A model generated the notes under the pieces. It ran no database searches. It was not told the origin of the DNA and saw only the letters and a program-made list of their open reading frames with translations. The translations under genes were made by a program, and so were the position numbers. From NCBI GenBank assembly GCA_021613335.1, contig JAJTWR010000450.1, forward strand, positions 112,501 through 176,500: a DNA stretch of 64,000 nucleotides. Direction: 5' to 3'. Of this stretch, positions 25,573 to 38,500 are shown one piece after another. Position 1 is the first letter of the stretch, and every line of letters starts with the position of its first letter. Source of the stretch: Whitmania pigra (lineage: Eukaryota; Annelida; Clitellata; Hirudinida; Haemopidae).

Positions 25573-26619
25573 TCGAACAAACTCGTCCTTAACTTGTAAC
25601 CGTTTCACATTTAAGCAACGACTACAACAACAACAGCAGCACCAAGGAATGAAACATAAACACAAATAAAAAAAAAACAAAATAAACGAAACAAGCAAAC
25701 CGACAAGAAGAGATACTGAGAACTCCAGCGAGAGAAAGAGAAAGTCAACAAAAAAAAAAAAGGAATTCCCGTTTATTCATTATTTCGACAGGGTCAAAAA
25801 AAATGGCTCCAGCTGGGCATAATTTTGAGGGCGCTGACGTCATCCTTCTAATGACTTCCCGTTTCCTCGTTATCGCTCGGAGATTTAAAAGATTTGCAAA
25901 CAAATGAATGGGTTGAAATGATGGCTTAATTATACAAAAATAATCGTAATAATTGCACATGTGTATGTATAAAGAATAATCGTCATCATAATGTTTGGGT
26001 TGAAGTAGTTTATGTAAACAGAAAATATGGCAGTACTGAGAAATACATATTTTGAGAATATTTGCATTCTAAGGATGATGAAATTTCATAAAGTAAATTA
26101 ATAAAGTAAAAGTAAATTAAAGTAAAGTAATTTGATAAGCACTCAACAACTTTAGAAAAAATGACAACAATTGTGATAAAAACATTAATTTATGCATCAG
26201 TATTTTCCTCTCATCAATCAGTCAATCTATTGACCAATCAAATTGTCAATCGATCTATCAACTTATCAATCAATCAATCAATCAATCATGAGTAAGATGA
26301 ATGTAGGTCATAGAGTACAAACAACGTAAACACTTCCGGGGAATTCCCGGCCGTTTAAATGCCGCGTCACGCAACTGGATTAGCGGTGTCACGGTTGAGT
26401 GAGTTTTAAAAAACTTTCTGTCAATTCAAGCAATGCCAGCCATCCGTCAAAGCATGAAATCGTCTTTTCATGCTTCAGAAAACATTGTTATTGTTATTAT
26501 TGTTATCATTATTTATAATTACAGTATAATATTGATATTATTATTATTAGTAGTAGTAATTATTATTATATAATATTGTGTTGTATTATATAACTAAATA
26601 TGTTATATTATATTTAGTA

Positions 26620-26659
<40 letters not shown>

Positions 26660-27767
26660 TATTATTGATGTTGTTATTGTTGCCATGCTGACAGGACGAC
26701 AATGAATATACATCCTTATTGTTTCCATCAGACTTTTTGTTTCCATAAATTGGGATTTTCTTTAGCAAGCGTTGTTTATTGTTAATTTATTTTAATTTGT
26801 TGATTCGTTGCTAACCACGTTGCCAATGACATGAAGACAGGACGGTGACTCTTAATATTACTTTTATTATTATTACCATTATTATTATTATTATTATTAA
26901 ATTCTAAATAAGTAATTATATATATATATGTTGCGTACCATTCTCAAAAAAAATAGCAAAAACCTCGGGGCTACATAAATTCACGGATCTATTCGGCAGT
27001 AAACATTCCATTTAAAACAATCAATCGATCAATCAATCAATCAATCAATGAATGAAATCAAGAAAGGAAAACTTTCTTTTGAAAAAGTTATTTAAAAAAA
27101 TAAATTTTAATTATATAACCGTGAAATGTTCATAATTTTCATCAAACATTAGCGTCATTAATAAATATCATCATTGCCATACGTATATATATATATATAT
27201 ATATATATTTATTTATTTATTTACAATGTAATAATAATAATAACAGTAATTGATATTAATAATCATCACCACCACGACAACAACAACAACAACAACAATA
27301 ACAACAGGAAGACCAATAAGACTAAAGATAGAAATAAACATAGAGAAAAGATGCGGACACAGATAGTCATACGGCTTTTCCTAATTCCAGGACAATGGAC
27401 AACCTCTGTCTTACTTAAGCATCATCGTCATCATCACCATCATCATCCTCATCATCATCGTGAGCAAAAAATAGAAGCAGACGAGAGAAACGAACCGCGT
27501 AAAGTCATGAGGAGATCCCCGGGATTCCGAGGCCATTTACTCAGGGTACTTTTTTTCGCTTTAATCATTTTCATAGCCATCCTCATCATCGTCATCGTCA
27601 TGTCGTCATCATCATCATCACAGTCATCATCCTCATCATTATTACCATGGTTACAGACGTCTCCATGACAACGGTGAATATCGAAGATGGATGTTTCTCC
27701 GACCTGTTGATGGTTGTTCGAGGAAAAATATGTTCGTCGTCCTGAAGTTAAAAGTTTAAGGGCCTTA

Positions 27768-27915
27768 CTTGATGACGATGATGGTGATGATGATGATGAC
27801 GATGATAATGATGACGATGATAATGATGACGATGATAATGATGACGATGACGATGATGATGATGACGATGACGATGATTATGATGAGGATGATGGCGATG
27901 GTGGTGATGGAGATT
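27768..27915. repeat. GAT/GAC compound microsatellite
   Basis: About 150 bp of gatgacgatgataat-type units. It gives Asp-rich or Met-rich frames depending on phase. Confidence 0.9.
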
Positions 27916-28149
27916 GTAGATGTTGACGATAATTGTTTTTTATTTCAACATTACATCAACTATCACCCGCCCTTACAAAAACCTCACACGCCTCCCTCGG
28001 AAATGAGAGCCTCTCTGCCACGAGGGGCCTGCCACGGACATGGGGGACTCATAAACATGGCTTACAACAACCAACCCCCACCCCAAACTCCAGCCAAAAA
28101 ATAAAAACCTTGTCCTCTTTCTTCATTCATGACCAAACACAAAAACTGT

Positions 28150-28421
<272 letters not shown>

Positions 28422-28555
28422 GTAGTGATGATGACGCAACAGATGATCAAAGCTCAGAGATGGTAATTAATGTCAAGTGCGAACTTCTTTGAAACTGCCA
28501 CCACGTACATTTCCACACACTCAACTCAACTTTTCATTGGAAGAGGCGGTAATGG

Positions 28556-28640
28556 AGGATGATGATGATGATGATGATGATGACTATGATGACGACGATG
28601 ACGACGATGATGATGATCATGACGACGACGACGATGATGT
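28556..28640. repeat. GAT/GAC microsatellite
   Basis: About 85 bp of gatgatgatgac units, similar to the array at 27.8 kb. Confidence 0.88.
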
Positions 28641-29709
28641 TCAGTCATAAATATCCTCGCTCATATTCTCGTCTGCTCCTCTGTCGCCATCTTGGCTTCG
28701 CTTTTGTTTTCCACGACCTGGAAAGAATAATCATTTGTTCTCCTTCCATCCTTCTGTCCATCTTTTACTAACCTTTTTACGGACTTGTATTCCTCCTTCT
28801 CCTCCTCTGAGACCAGGAAAACTCTTCACCGGAAAGCACCATTTGTCAGGAGAAATGAAGAAAATTTGTCTTTATTTTTATTGTTATTTTATTATTTTTT
28901 ATTTTATGATCAAAATTTTATTATTTTCTAATTCCATGATAATGAAATAGTTTGATTTAAACAAAAAAAACAGTACATCAAAAAAAAGTAGGAATCATGA
29001 ACAAAGTCACACAAAACCCAATAAATAAAGAAAAGAAATTTAAACAAAAAGTTTTTAAAATTGAAAAACTTTTAAAAACCTCACAACCGGGAACAAAGAA
29101 ATTGAAATTTATCTAGCGCCTTGATCTCATCATCATCGGTCAATATTCCTCAATAACCACTGTCCACGGTTGGACGCCTTCATTCGACGACCAATCACTG
29201 AGCAGCTCATGAATCACGTGACTCTGGTAGCACAATGATTGAAAAGATTGGACTTTCATCAACCAAGTTTTCCCTCCTCTTCAAAACCGTCTGCCAGTTT
29301 TAATTTAAAGTTCTACTCCTTTTGTGGACAGTCCTTCAGTCCTCTCTAGGGCAGTTTCATCCACCACAAGATCATACGATCTCAGTATCTGCCGAGCTGA
29401 GTGATGATTGGAATCGGTACTTGAACCAGGTCTTATGGTTGTACTTGTCGATTCATCTCCATTTGTACTTGCACTGCTTCGTACTACTGGATGATGTCCA
29501 GTTCTGCATCTTCCATCGAATGGCACATTGATGGCTCTGAGGTAATCACATTTTCCTGCCATATTGGTTTTCTTTTTCATTGAAATACTCCTGGTGTTTG
29601 AACTCGATTGAAATCAATCGAACCTTTCAACCCTTGATTGATTTCCTTAGAGTCGTCTCCTCCGAAATATCGATTCCCTTCTTCTTCTGCCTTTGGATGC
29701 AATTTTTTG

Positions 29710-32700
29710 TCAAGCTTCTTTCCGTCCGGTTTTTAGCGCTGAAAAAGAAAAATTAGCGCCATTATCTGCCACTGCCGACTGTCCTACTCGTAATTTTTTC
29801 TCATCCTTGAGTCTCCTCAGCAACTGAAAAATGGACCCCTCTTTCGCGGCCTTACAGTCGTCATAATTCTCAGGTGATTGATTGCCTTTCGAACCACCTG
29901 TCTCAAAGATGAAGACGTTGTCGTTGTTGTTGTTGATGTTGTTGATGCTGTTCTTGTCGTCGTCGTCGTCGTTGTTGTTGTTGGTGTTGTTGGTGGTTGT
30001 GGTGATGGTGATGTTGTTACAGTGGTGGTTCAGAGATGTCGAGTGACTGTATAGCGTGTCGTAGTTGTTAAATCTGTCCACACGTTTCGAGTGTTGAAGT
30101 TGATGCTGCCGCAATCGTTGTTGTTGTTGTTGTTGTTGGAATTGTTGCTGCTGCTGCTGCTGCTGCTGTTGTTGAGTCGTCTTGAAATTCGCTAGTTTTG
30201 CAATCGTTCCGATGTTGTTGCTGGGAAGGTTACCTGATTTGTGGCTGGTTCTCGATCGCTGATTCATGTTCATCCGCTGGTCGTAAGATCGATTGTCCGC
30301 TGCACTGGAGTTCCTATTTGACGTTCTTTGATGAATCTCTTTTTCCATCCGTCCACGTCCCCCATCTGTTACTCCGCCGTGGGAAAAGTCCGACGAACTT
30401 GGAGTGGCTGAAGAGGAATCGCTGTCCGAGCCTCTTCTTCTTCCGTTGTGACTCGGAATGATGAGGACAAGTGGTCTTTTGAGTTTGGGTTTTCCAGATG
30501 ATGTAAAATCGTACAAATATGAATTCGGGCTTAAAGCGCACCCGTCTGATTCTGAAGACGTTGCTTCTGAAGAAAAAGATTTACAACTTTTGTCGTCAAA
30601 AGGTTGCAATTCTGCAGTCACTTGAACGCTGTTATGGTTGACTTCAATGAAAGGTGGTTCATTGCTTTTAATGGAGTTGTTGGAATCATTTACCGGAGAA
30701 GGATTCCCTTTCTTTGGTTCAGTGGAAAAAGAAGGGTTATTGGAAGTGGAATTAACAGACCCAGCCTCCCTTACGAATATGCATGGATTGTTCGAGCAAT
30801 CCAACTTTGTCTTGTTCCTGTCCAGAAAAGTCGTTGAGGTTTTTGCGTCCGTTTTTGATGGAAACATGAAGATGTCTTGGGACATTTGTAGCTCCTTATC
30901 GTTGCAATAGATGGCTGGAATGTCCTCGGGTAAAGAAAGACGATTTCTGTAAATCCTTGCTTGGTGTGATTTCAATTTCTCGTAAAGTTTTGAAACTATT
31001 GAATTGTTGGCCAAATTCTTCTGCTCCATTTCGCGCCATCTGTCCAGCATGTGAACGTTAGAATCTGATTGCGAAGGCCTGAGCATTAGGGACGGTTTCA
31101 GGCCAGGATTTGAACCGCTTGCGTATGAATGACACGAAGAAGAAAGTTGATCGTCTGAACTCCACTCATCTATGGCATTGTTGGATCTGCTCATGTTTAA
31201 ATTTTTGCCCGCGGGACTGGGTATAAAAGTGACATACTTTTTCCTCAAGGAGACTTCACCACTGGGCTGATTCGTACCCTCTTTGACCTGTTTTGGACTG
31301 GAGGGCGGTCCGGGTGATGGCCCTGTGCTATTCGTTGGCTCACCCGCGGATTTAACTTCAAAGAGTTTGTCAAGTTTCAAGATTGACTTCATGGCTGGCG
31401 AATTTTCAAGGCACCTTCGAGGGGTTGTCGGTTCACAGGGGCAGGGAGTTGAAGACGCGATGGAGGAAAATTCCCTACGATTGATGACGACAACGACTGG
31501 TTGGCCAACTGATGGAGTTTGAACGAATTCCATTCCATCGTAATCGCCGAAAGATTGGAAGGACCGTGTTTCTGATTGGGGCAGAATGATGATCGTCTCA
31601 GACGAGCCCAGGATCTCCTGCCTCGGGGTTGGCTCAGGACAGGAATCTGTTTCACCTGTGGTCAACGCTGGAGAGGGCTTCGAGACTGGAATTTCTGAAC
31701 TCTGGGATTCTGGTTTCGGTTTCGGTTCCGGTGTCGTTTCTGGTATCGGTTTCGGTTCCGGTGTCGTTTCTGGTATCGGTTTCGGTATCGTTTCTGGTAT
31801 CGGTTTCGGCTCCGTAGTAGGTTTCGGTTCAGAAGTTGGCTTCGGTGTAGGTTCTGGTGTCGGTTTTGGTTCCGGTTGAGATACTTCTGATGGACCAGGC
31901 GTAGTCTTTGGCGCCGATTTAGGTTCAGGTGGAGGTTTCGGTTCTGATGGAGGTTTCGGTTCTGATGGAGGTTTCGGTTCTGATGGAAGTTTTGGTTCCG
32001 ATGGAGGTTTCGGTTCCGATGGAGGTGTCTGTTTTGTTTCTAGTTTCTGTTTTGGTTTGGATTTGGTGGATGATTCTGAGTAGATGAGAAATCGCGAGGA
32101 AAAGGAAATGGAAATGTTGGAAGCGAAGTTTAAGAAGGAAACAATGCAGAACAACTTGATGGTCTCCAACATGTAGGCGTTGATTGCCGACCTGTTGAAA
32201 GGAGACGAATTTGTTATTTTGTATTTTTTTTAATTTTACAATATTACTTCAGATTAATCGAATTCTCGAGCAGACATTACTGAAGAGAAAATCATCGTTT
32301 AATCCATCTATACGATCGCTCACCACTATTATCATCATCATCCCACATCATCCATCGTCATCCACCATCCATCCATTCGCTATCATCATCAACCATTACT
32401 GACTTGCATCCTCTTCCATGGATGGACAACAAGTCGCTGTTTGGAAAAACCATGGATCGAATGTGAGTGAAGTAGCAGGGTCTGCCAACGGAAGAATTGC
32501 AGCAGCTGAAGGGCACGCCCTGGATGTCGTAACCACCGTATAGAGAGGGGGAGCCTTTCCAGCCGTTGCCATTAGGGCTACCCAGGCTCAGATACTTTTC
32601 GTCCATCCATGTGATCTGGAAAACGATGATGATGATGACGACGATGACGGTGACGGTGATGATAATGATGATAATGATGATGATGCAGGATGGTGGTGGT

Positions 32701-34189
32701 GATGATGATGATTATGGTGGCGGCTGGTTATGTGCTATTAAAGGTTGTCATTACTTCTGTTATTAATAATAATAGTAATTATAATAATAATTATCATTAT
32801 CTTTTAATACGTAAATGATTATAATATCATTATTGATGTCAAGCAAAATCAAAGTTAATGCAATCATTATTTATCACACAAATAATTACCTAATTAGTTT
32901 TCCATGCCTTAATATGTTAATTATTATTATTGAAATTTAATTACAGCATCATTTCTTGATGTTGCTAAAAAAAAGAAACTCATGAATAATTAACATGGAA
33001 CCACTCCAGATATGAATTCTCTCCACAGCATTCCAAATTCATCTGCATCCTATCCATGGCAGATTTCACCTCCATGTTACTCTTGTAAGACCTCATTGCT
33101 TCTATGATTACGCCCTTCAAGAATTATTAATAAGCCGGCAATGAATATATGAATAAATTATGTAATTAATGTAATGCATCAGTTAATCTTTGTTAATTAC
33201 GATGCTATAGCAAACGCATTTGAGTAGACTGTGTTAACGCAGCCACCCTGGTTTAATTTTTCCAGGTGTAATAGTAAAAAAACTAATAAATTATGCTAAT
33301 GAAGCTCGGAATGTGTTCGTGAATAAATTACATCGTAGATGTACTCCAGGCGTAGGCCTAGTATGTCGCTCTGTTTGTTGTCCTGATTTGAAAATACATT
33401 CATCGTCAGTACAAGCGATGCCAGCCAAGCGAATCCAAGAAAAAATAGTCTAAATAAATAAATAATTTATTAATATTAATTAAAACATTATTTTAAATTA
33501 TTAATAAAATTACGGCAGTCCCGTCAGGATAAAAATAAAAATAATATTTAATAAAAAAATTTTTTTTTAAACTAATGATCATTTTAATTATTATAAACTG
33601 AGACAATCAGTTGACGAATTGCATTTAGGAGAATGCAATGATAAATTTGTCTTCAAACGTCTTACAAATCCTGCTTAATCATGGCTCAGTTACTTTCCCT
33701 CCAAAGACGAGCGCTCTATCGGACGTGACCGATTTAAACCGAGTAACCAAAATCAGAAATTATGTCAACTTAATTCGATTACTAAGTAATTTTTTTTTAA
33801 TTATTTATAACAAACTAATTAATTGTAATTAATTAAATAATAAATAATAATTTAATATTTAATTCTAACGAAGTATTGGCCAGTGTCGGTACGATGAATT
33901 TTCTAGATCTGTACGATTCGATGCGACATCTGTAGAACACATAAGAAGCAAAGGAATTTATGGAGCCGCTCAGTATGCCCATGATAATCATGAAGGCAGG
34001 CAGGGCTTTGAAGGAGAACCCGTTCTTGAGAACGTCTGCCAATTCGAAATGTTTCATTTCCAACTGGATGCCCCAAATTATCACCATCTTGGCCTCGAAA
34101 GCAGCCATCAGGTTGATGATGGTGAAGAAATACGAGAGTATTTTTCGAGCTTTGTCGGAGATTTTAACATCCAGTCCCAGTTTGTGCAT
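29710..34189 (-). CDS. Peripherin-2/ROM1-like tetraspanin with giant C-terminal tail
   Basis: Five minus-strand exons join in phase: 33870-34189, 33332-33449, 32995-33114, 32404-32615 and 29710-32191, giving 1083 residues. The first 290 match the peripherin/ROM1 tetraspanin family, which shapes photoreceptor disc rims. TM1 is about 18-40, TM2 64-86, TM3 108-128 and TM4 264-290. The large loop has ECCGEN (175-176), GVPFSCC (224-225), RPC (233) and RGCK (256). The start ATG follows an in-frame TAG. Family members normally end with a short cytoplasmic tail; here it is about 790 residues, with EPKP/PPSEP repeats (about 300-430), unique Ser-rich sequence with mixed-charge segments (DRWREMEQK, SKLYEKLKS), a Gln run and an Asn/Asp run. 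Vertebrate Cys150 has no counterpart. The gene faces away from the 502-residue gene at 35.5 kb. The fold is confident; sensory function is inferred from the family. Confidence 0.85.
29931..30176 (-). repeat. Coding Asn/Asp and Gln homopolymer runs in the tetraspanin tail
   Basis: CAA/CAG and AAC/GAC trinucleotide runs within the last exon encode a poly-Gln run of about 20 residues (30115-30176, broken by Phe) and an Asn-rich to Asp-rich run (about 29931-30000). The frame continues through both without a break. Confidence 0.85.
31685..32036 (-). repeat. Coding Pro/Glu/Lys repeat in the tetraspanin tail
   Basis: Degenerate tandem 12-24 bp units encode PPSEPK, EPKPIPETTP and related peptides over about 115 residues right after the fourth membrane segment. 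On the plus strand the same DNA reads as an unrelated Gly/Ser-rich frame. Confidence 0.85.
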
Positions 34190-35504
34190 ATCCTTATTTC
34201 TCGGGTTATTACTCAGTACCGGTGGGCAAGGCCCTGACTATAGCAGGCGAGAGAGTCGCTAAGCGGGAGAGTTGATAGTTTTCGCGAGGACGAAATAATG
34301 AACAACATGATTGTGACAAAATTGGTGACGTTTTCGATATCAACGGCTGTCCTTTCAAAATACATGTTTTGAAGCATTTATCGTCAATTGGTATCAAATC
34401 TTAGGACGTCTTCGACACGGCGAAACAGTGCATCCGAGTTAATCAATTCGAATTGTTACTATTATTATCTTAAAAGTCAGTGGTTCATTTATTTTTGTGA
34501 TCAATGTCTAAGTAGCTGGATTCATTTCGGGGCATTTACGTCGACAAATAGGTTAATTCGTCGGATGATATTACAATAGCACATGATTTTGAATGACTTA
34601 AGTTCGCCCCATCAGCAAGCAATACAAATTGAATTTATCGTAAATTTACGCCTAAGGCGTTTCTCGTGTCACCTTTGAACACAAACTTTATTAGCGCACC
34701 GCTACTATTGAGCGAAACATATTTTTTTTATACTGGTTCAATAGACTGCTTCAGTCTATAAATATTCTTCTTGATAAATAAGTGAAGCTTCAGAAATGAA
34801 CTATCGCATCATGATCCATTGACACTCGACTATTTTTAATTGGCTCACTTAGTAACACTTAAATTTAATTACGACGATTGCTTATCTAAATTAATGGCGT
34901 AAAATCTGACAAATTAACCACTAAAAAAATAGCGTAATTTCCATGATCTGCCAATATTCAAAGGGCTACTTTGACTATGCTGGGCTTTTGTCTCGTAAGC
35001 TCGTTAGTTATGTTTTGTCTGCAACCTGACATGCTTTTGGATGAAACTTCGAGATGACGATGACTCGTCTGGTTTTTTTTTTATAATCGCATGATACTTG
35101 ATATCGCTTAGTAACTACCGCTGACTTGCGGCAGCATCTTGTTTCTTTACGTAGTTGTTGTTGTTGTTGTACGCTACAAACACTGTACTACCACGGCGAA
35201 CAGCTGTATTATTGGCCTGCGACACTCAGGTTACCATCATCTTTAACTAACTTCTCAGAAACTTAAGCTCGGTTCATGTTCGATATTTTCGCAAAAAGTT
35301 AATTTTTCATCCAAGCGAACTTAATTGCATATCTAATGACCCTAATTGGATAGCTTTCATGAGCTGTTGCCTTTTTTATTACTTGCTTTCAATACATGTT
35401 TTAATGTCTACATCAGTTGTCAAATATTTATTTAGCCGATTATAAAGTCGTGAAGAAATGAATTCTGAACTCTGTCGCTGAAGTTCTCCCCTAAAAAATT
35501 CGCC
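34190..35504. promoter_or_regulatory. Divergent intergenic region (tetraspanin / 502-aa gene)
   Basis: This 1.3-kb region separates two start codons that point away from each other, so it must hold both promoters or 5' UTRs. It has less microsatellite DNA than most of the window; a short GTT run near 35155-35170 is the only notable one. No TATA box or other element could be assigned with confidence. Confidence 0.4.
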
Positions 35505-38500
35505 ATGGTGCTGGAAAGAGAGCGTGATATCATTAAACTTTTCATCACAGAAACCCTGGGAGCATTTTGCAAGAGTCACCTTGCCTACAGCTCTCAGATA
35601 ACCATCGACGGATTGGTAGGAGTTACCATCGACCAGAACAACGTCATTCTCGTGACCATCAAAGAGTCCATCGAATTGTCCGAGAAAACCGGCAACGGCT
35701 ACGTCGACAACGCGAACACTGAAAACCTCTCGGCTGAAACGTCCAACTCTTCGTTCCATTTTTCCGTCAACAACCTCGGCGAGTTGGATCGGAGCCAGCA
35801 GCATGTTGCCTCTGAAAAGGTCGGTTCAAAGTTCATGGTTCCGTACCGATGCCCCGAACCCGTGTCCATGAAAATAGAAGATTCGGTCGACCGGTCGGAC
35901 GAAAGAAACAAAGAAAGAGAACCTGTTGAAGTACTGCAGGGTGAGCCAGATTATGGCCTTGACCTTTCCATTCACACCAGAAACCCCATCACCGTCATCA
36001 AGCCCGACAACCTGAAGGACGAGACGGACGACTTCGCAGTGGGCATGCCCGGGAACGGCGTCCGGCGTCCGGAACCGGACGACTGCGCTTTCTCTCCCGG
36101 CTTCCACTCTCGACGAACTTTGGCAGAAAAGACAGGGTTTCGTCTCTCGCCTGAGAACAAGCAGACGCCGAAACACCTCATCCTTCCTCTGTTCGTGGCC
36201 CAGCACCGAACGAACCTGAAGAAGAGAAAAATTCATCTTCTGTCCAACGAACACTTGGAGAGGAACGTCGTGCGGGACTCCGAGCGCAGTGCCTTGTCAG
36301 GAAGTCGAGGGGACGAAATCCAGGTCAAGATGGAGCATTCGTCCCCAGTTCGAGAGGCGGTTGCCGACGGAGCTGAACCGATGGACGGGGAGGGTAAGGA
36401 AACTGCCGGATGCAATTTGTCGTCTGCTGGAAAGAGTATTTTAGGAGGTGCACAGCCAGCCTCCTCGTTGTCGTCGTCATCAAACAGGTTGTTATAATTT
36501 GACAAATTGATATTAATTGCAGTTATTTATTATTTATTTATTTTGTTCAAATAGTTTTTATCTGACAAATCTAATAACTTTCTGTGGATACAAAGTCAGT
36601 TAAAATTATTAATTATTATTTAATTATCCCTCTATTAATAATAATTATTAATTAATTAATAATTCTTACTTCAACTTTTTTAAAACCAACATTTTACCCA
36701 TTCTCACAGTTTTTCTTTTCTATTTTTTTTTTAACAAGCTTCTTGCAATTGAATTTTTTACCCCATCGAGGGATACTTTGGGTTCATGTTGGGACAGAGG
36801 AGACGACATAAAAAATGTCAACATTTAATTAATCTAATTAATTGACGTGTCCATGGAATGCTGGCTCGTGGTTCGGTTTGATCGTTTTTATTATTATTAT
36901 TATTTTTATTAAAACAATTCCGCACTTGTTCGTCGTCAAAATTTTACGTCGCAATCGAAACCCACTTGAGGTGACTCCCAAATGTTAACCATTGAAGAGG
37001 TTTAATATCAAGTGTAATCATCATCATCATCTTTGTCGTTGCCATTGTTGTCGTCGTCATGACTGGTTGCTAACTTGAGAACGATACAACAGTTGTTGCT
37101 GTAACATGGTGATGATGGCAATGATAATAGAGTAAAAATACTGTCGATGATGACGACGACAACGGTGATGATAGTTCTAGTCAAAGGCATGTGACAATGT
37201 CCAAGTGTGATGACTTCATCACAGCCTGTTGTCGTTAACGGCTCACCAGAAGCACAGACAAGACTCCTCCCTAGACAATTATTTACATGCATCCTGATGA
37301 TGATGATGATAGCGACTGCTCTGTTGCTATTGACGACCATGGCTATGATGATGATGGTGGTTGCAATGATTAGATGATTTTGTCATAAAATGTAATAAAC
37401 GATTATCAATTATCGGGCATTGTATGACAGTGTAGTGGCTTCAGATTACAGAGCTATAACAACTTATTATCAATATTATTACTATTGTTAGTATTATCAT
37501 TATTATTATTATTACTATTGTTAGTGTTATTATTACTATTGTTAGTATTATTATTACTATTGTTAGTATTATTATTATTATTATTACTACTATTGTTAGT
37601 ATTATTATCGATCGTCAATAGCAGTTTCAATATCGACGACGACGACTGTCTGGGACACCTTGATGTCGAATAGGTGAGAGACGAGCAACAGGTGTGTTAC
37701 TGCTACGTCTCAGATGAATGGCAATGAGGTGGTCCTCTCTTTGTTTATTACTTGATTAATCATCTTTATTGCTTTTCTTTTATTTCGTTTTTTATTTATT
37801 ATTATTATTTTATCTGTTTCATCCATTTTTTATCGAGTTTATCGAATTTTTCTCAACCTGAGTGACGGTCGAGCAAAGACGTAGAAAGTCGGTGATGCAA
37901 AAATCGAGCTTTCTCTACGAATCAGCCCCAGCTTTTTGGGTGACCCCGGCAAATTTTGGCCGGGGGAATGTTGTAAAGTATGTATACAAAATTTAGACAA
38001 TTCTTTTTAAATGTGAACGTTTATTCCAAGTTATCCGAAAATCTTTCATTTGATGGAATAAAAGCGTCAGGTGTTAGTTATAGAAGCTCCTGAGAATTGC
38101 TGGGATTTGAACTCTTAATGGAGTCGCAGCAAAGCCGAAGTCTTAATCGTTCGTCTTATAATGCCTGGTATTAATAATTCATGGTAACTCATCATAATAA
38201 ATGAAATCGTCCGACACTTGAGTCACATTTGTGGAAGAATACTGCTGCTCTTAAAATACTTAGACTTAAGAAATATTATTTAATATAATGTTTCCATATT
38301 CTTTGGCAAATGTCTCATTATGAATGCCATTTAGAACTGCTTTCACTTGGGTTGGCAGGTGGGCCATCCATCCATCCAACCATCCGCGCAAGTCGGTTCA
38401 GAGGGTAGCATGCCTGCGAACGACATTAAAAGCAACAGTCGTTACTTGTCATGTTCGCAACCCAGCTTGCACTGCTACAAAGCTTATGGTCCCTTGCTTA

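Noticed and set aside
29305..29580. 91-residue minus-strand frame just downstream of the tetraspanin stop
   Set aside because: It sits where the 3' UTR of that gene is expected, its first in-frame ATG is inside that UTR, and no family match is apparent. A downstream small gene is possible but unsupported.
38095..38165. tRNA-like B-box (gttcaaatccc on the minus strand)
   Set aside because: No convincing A-box or cloverleaf stems could be found at the right distance; at most a degenerate tRNA-derived fragment.
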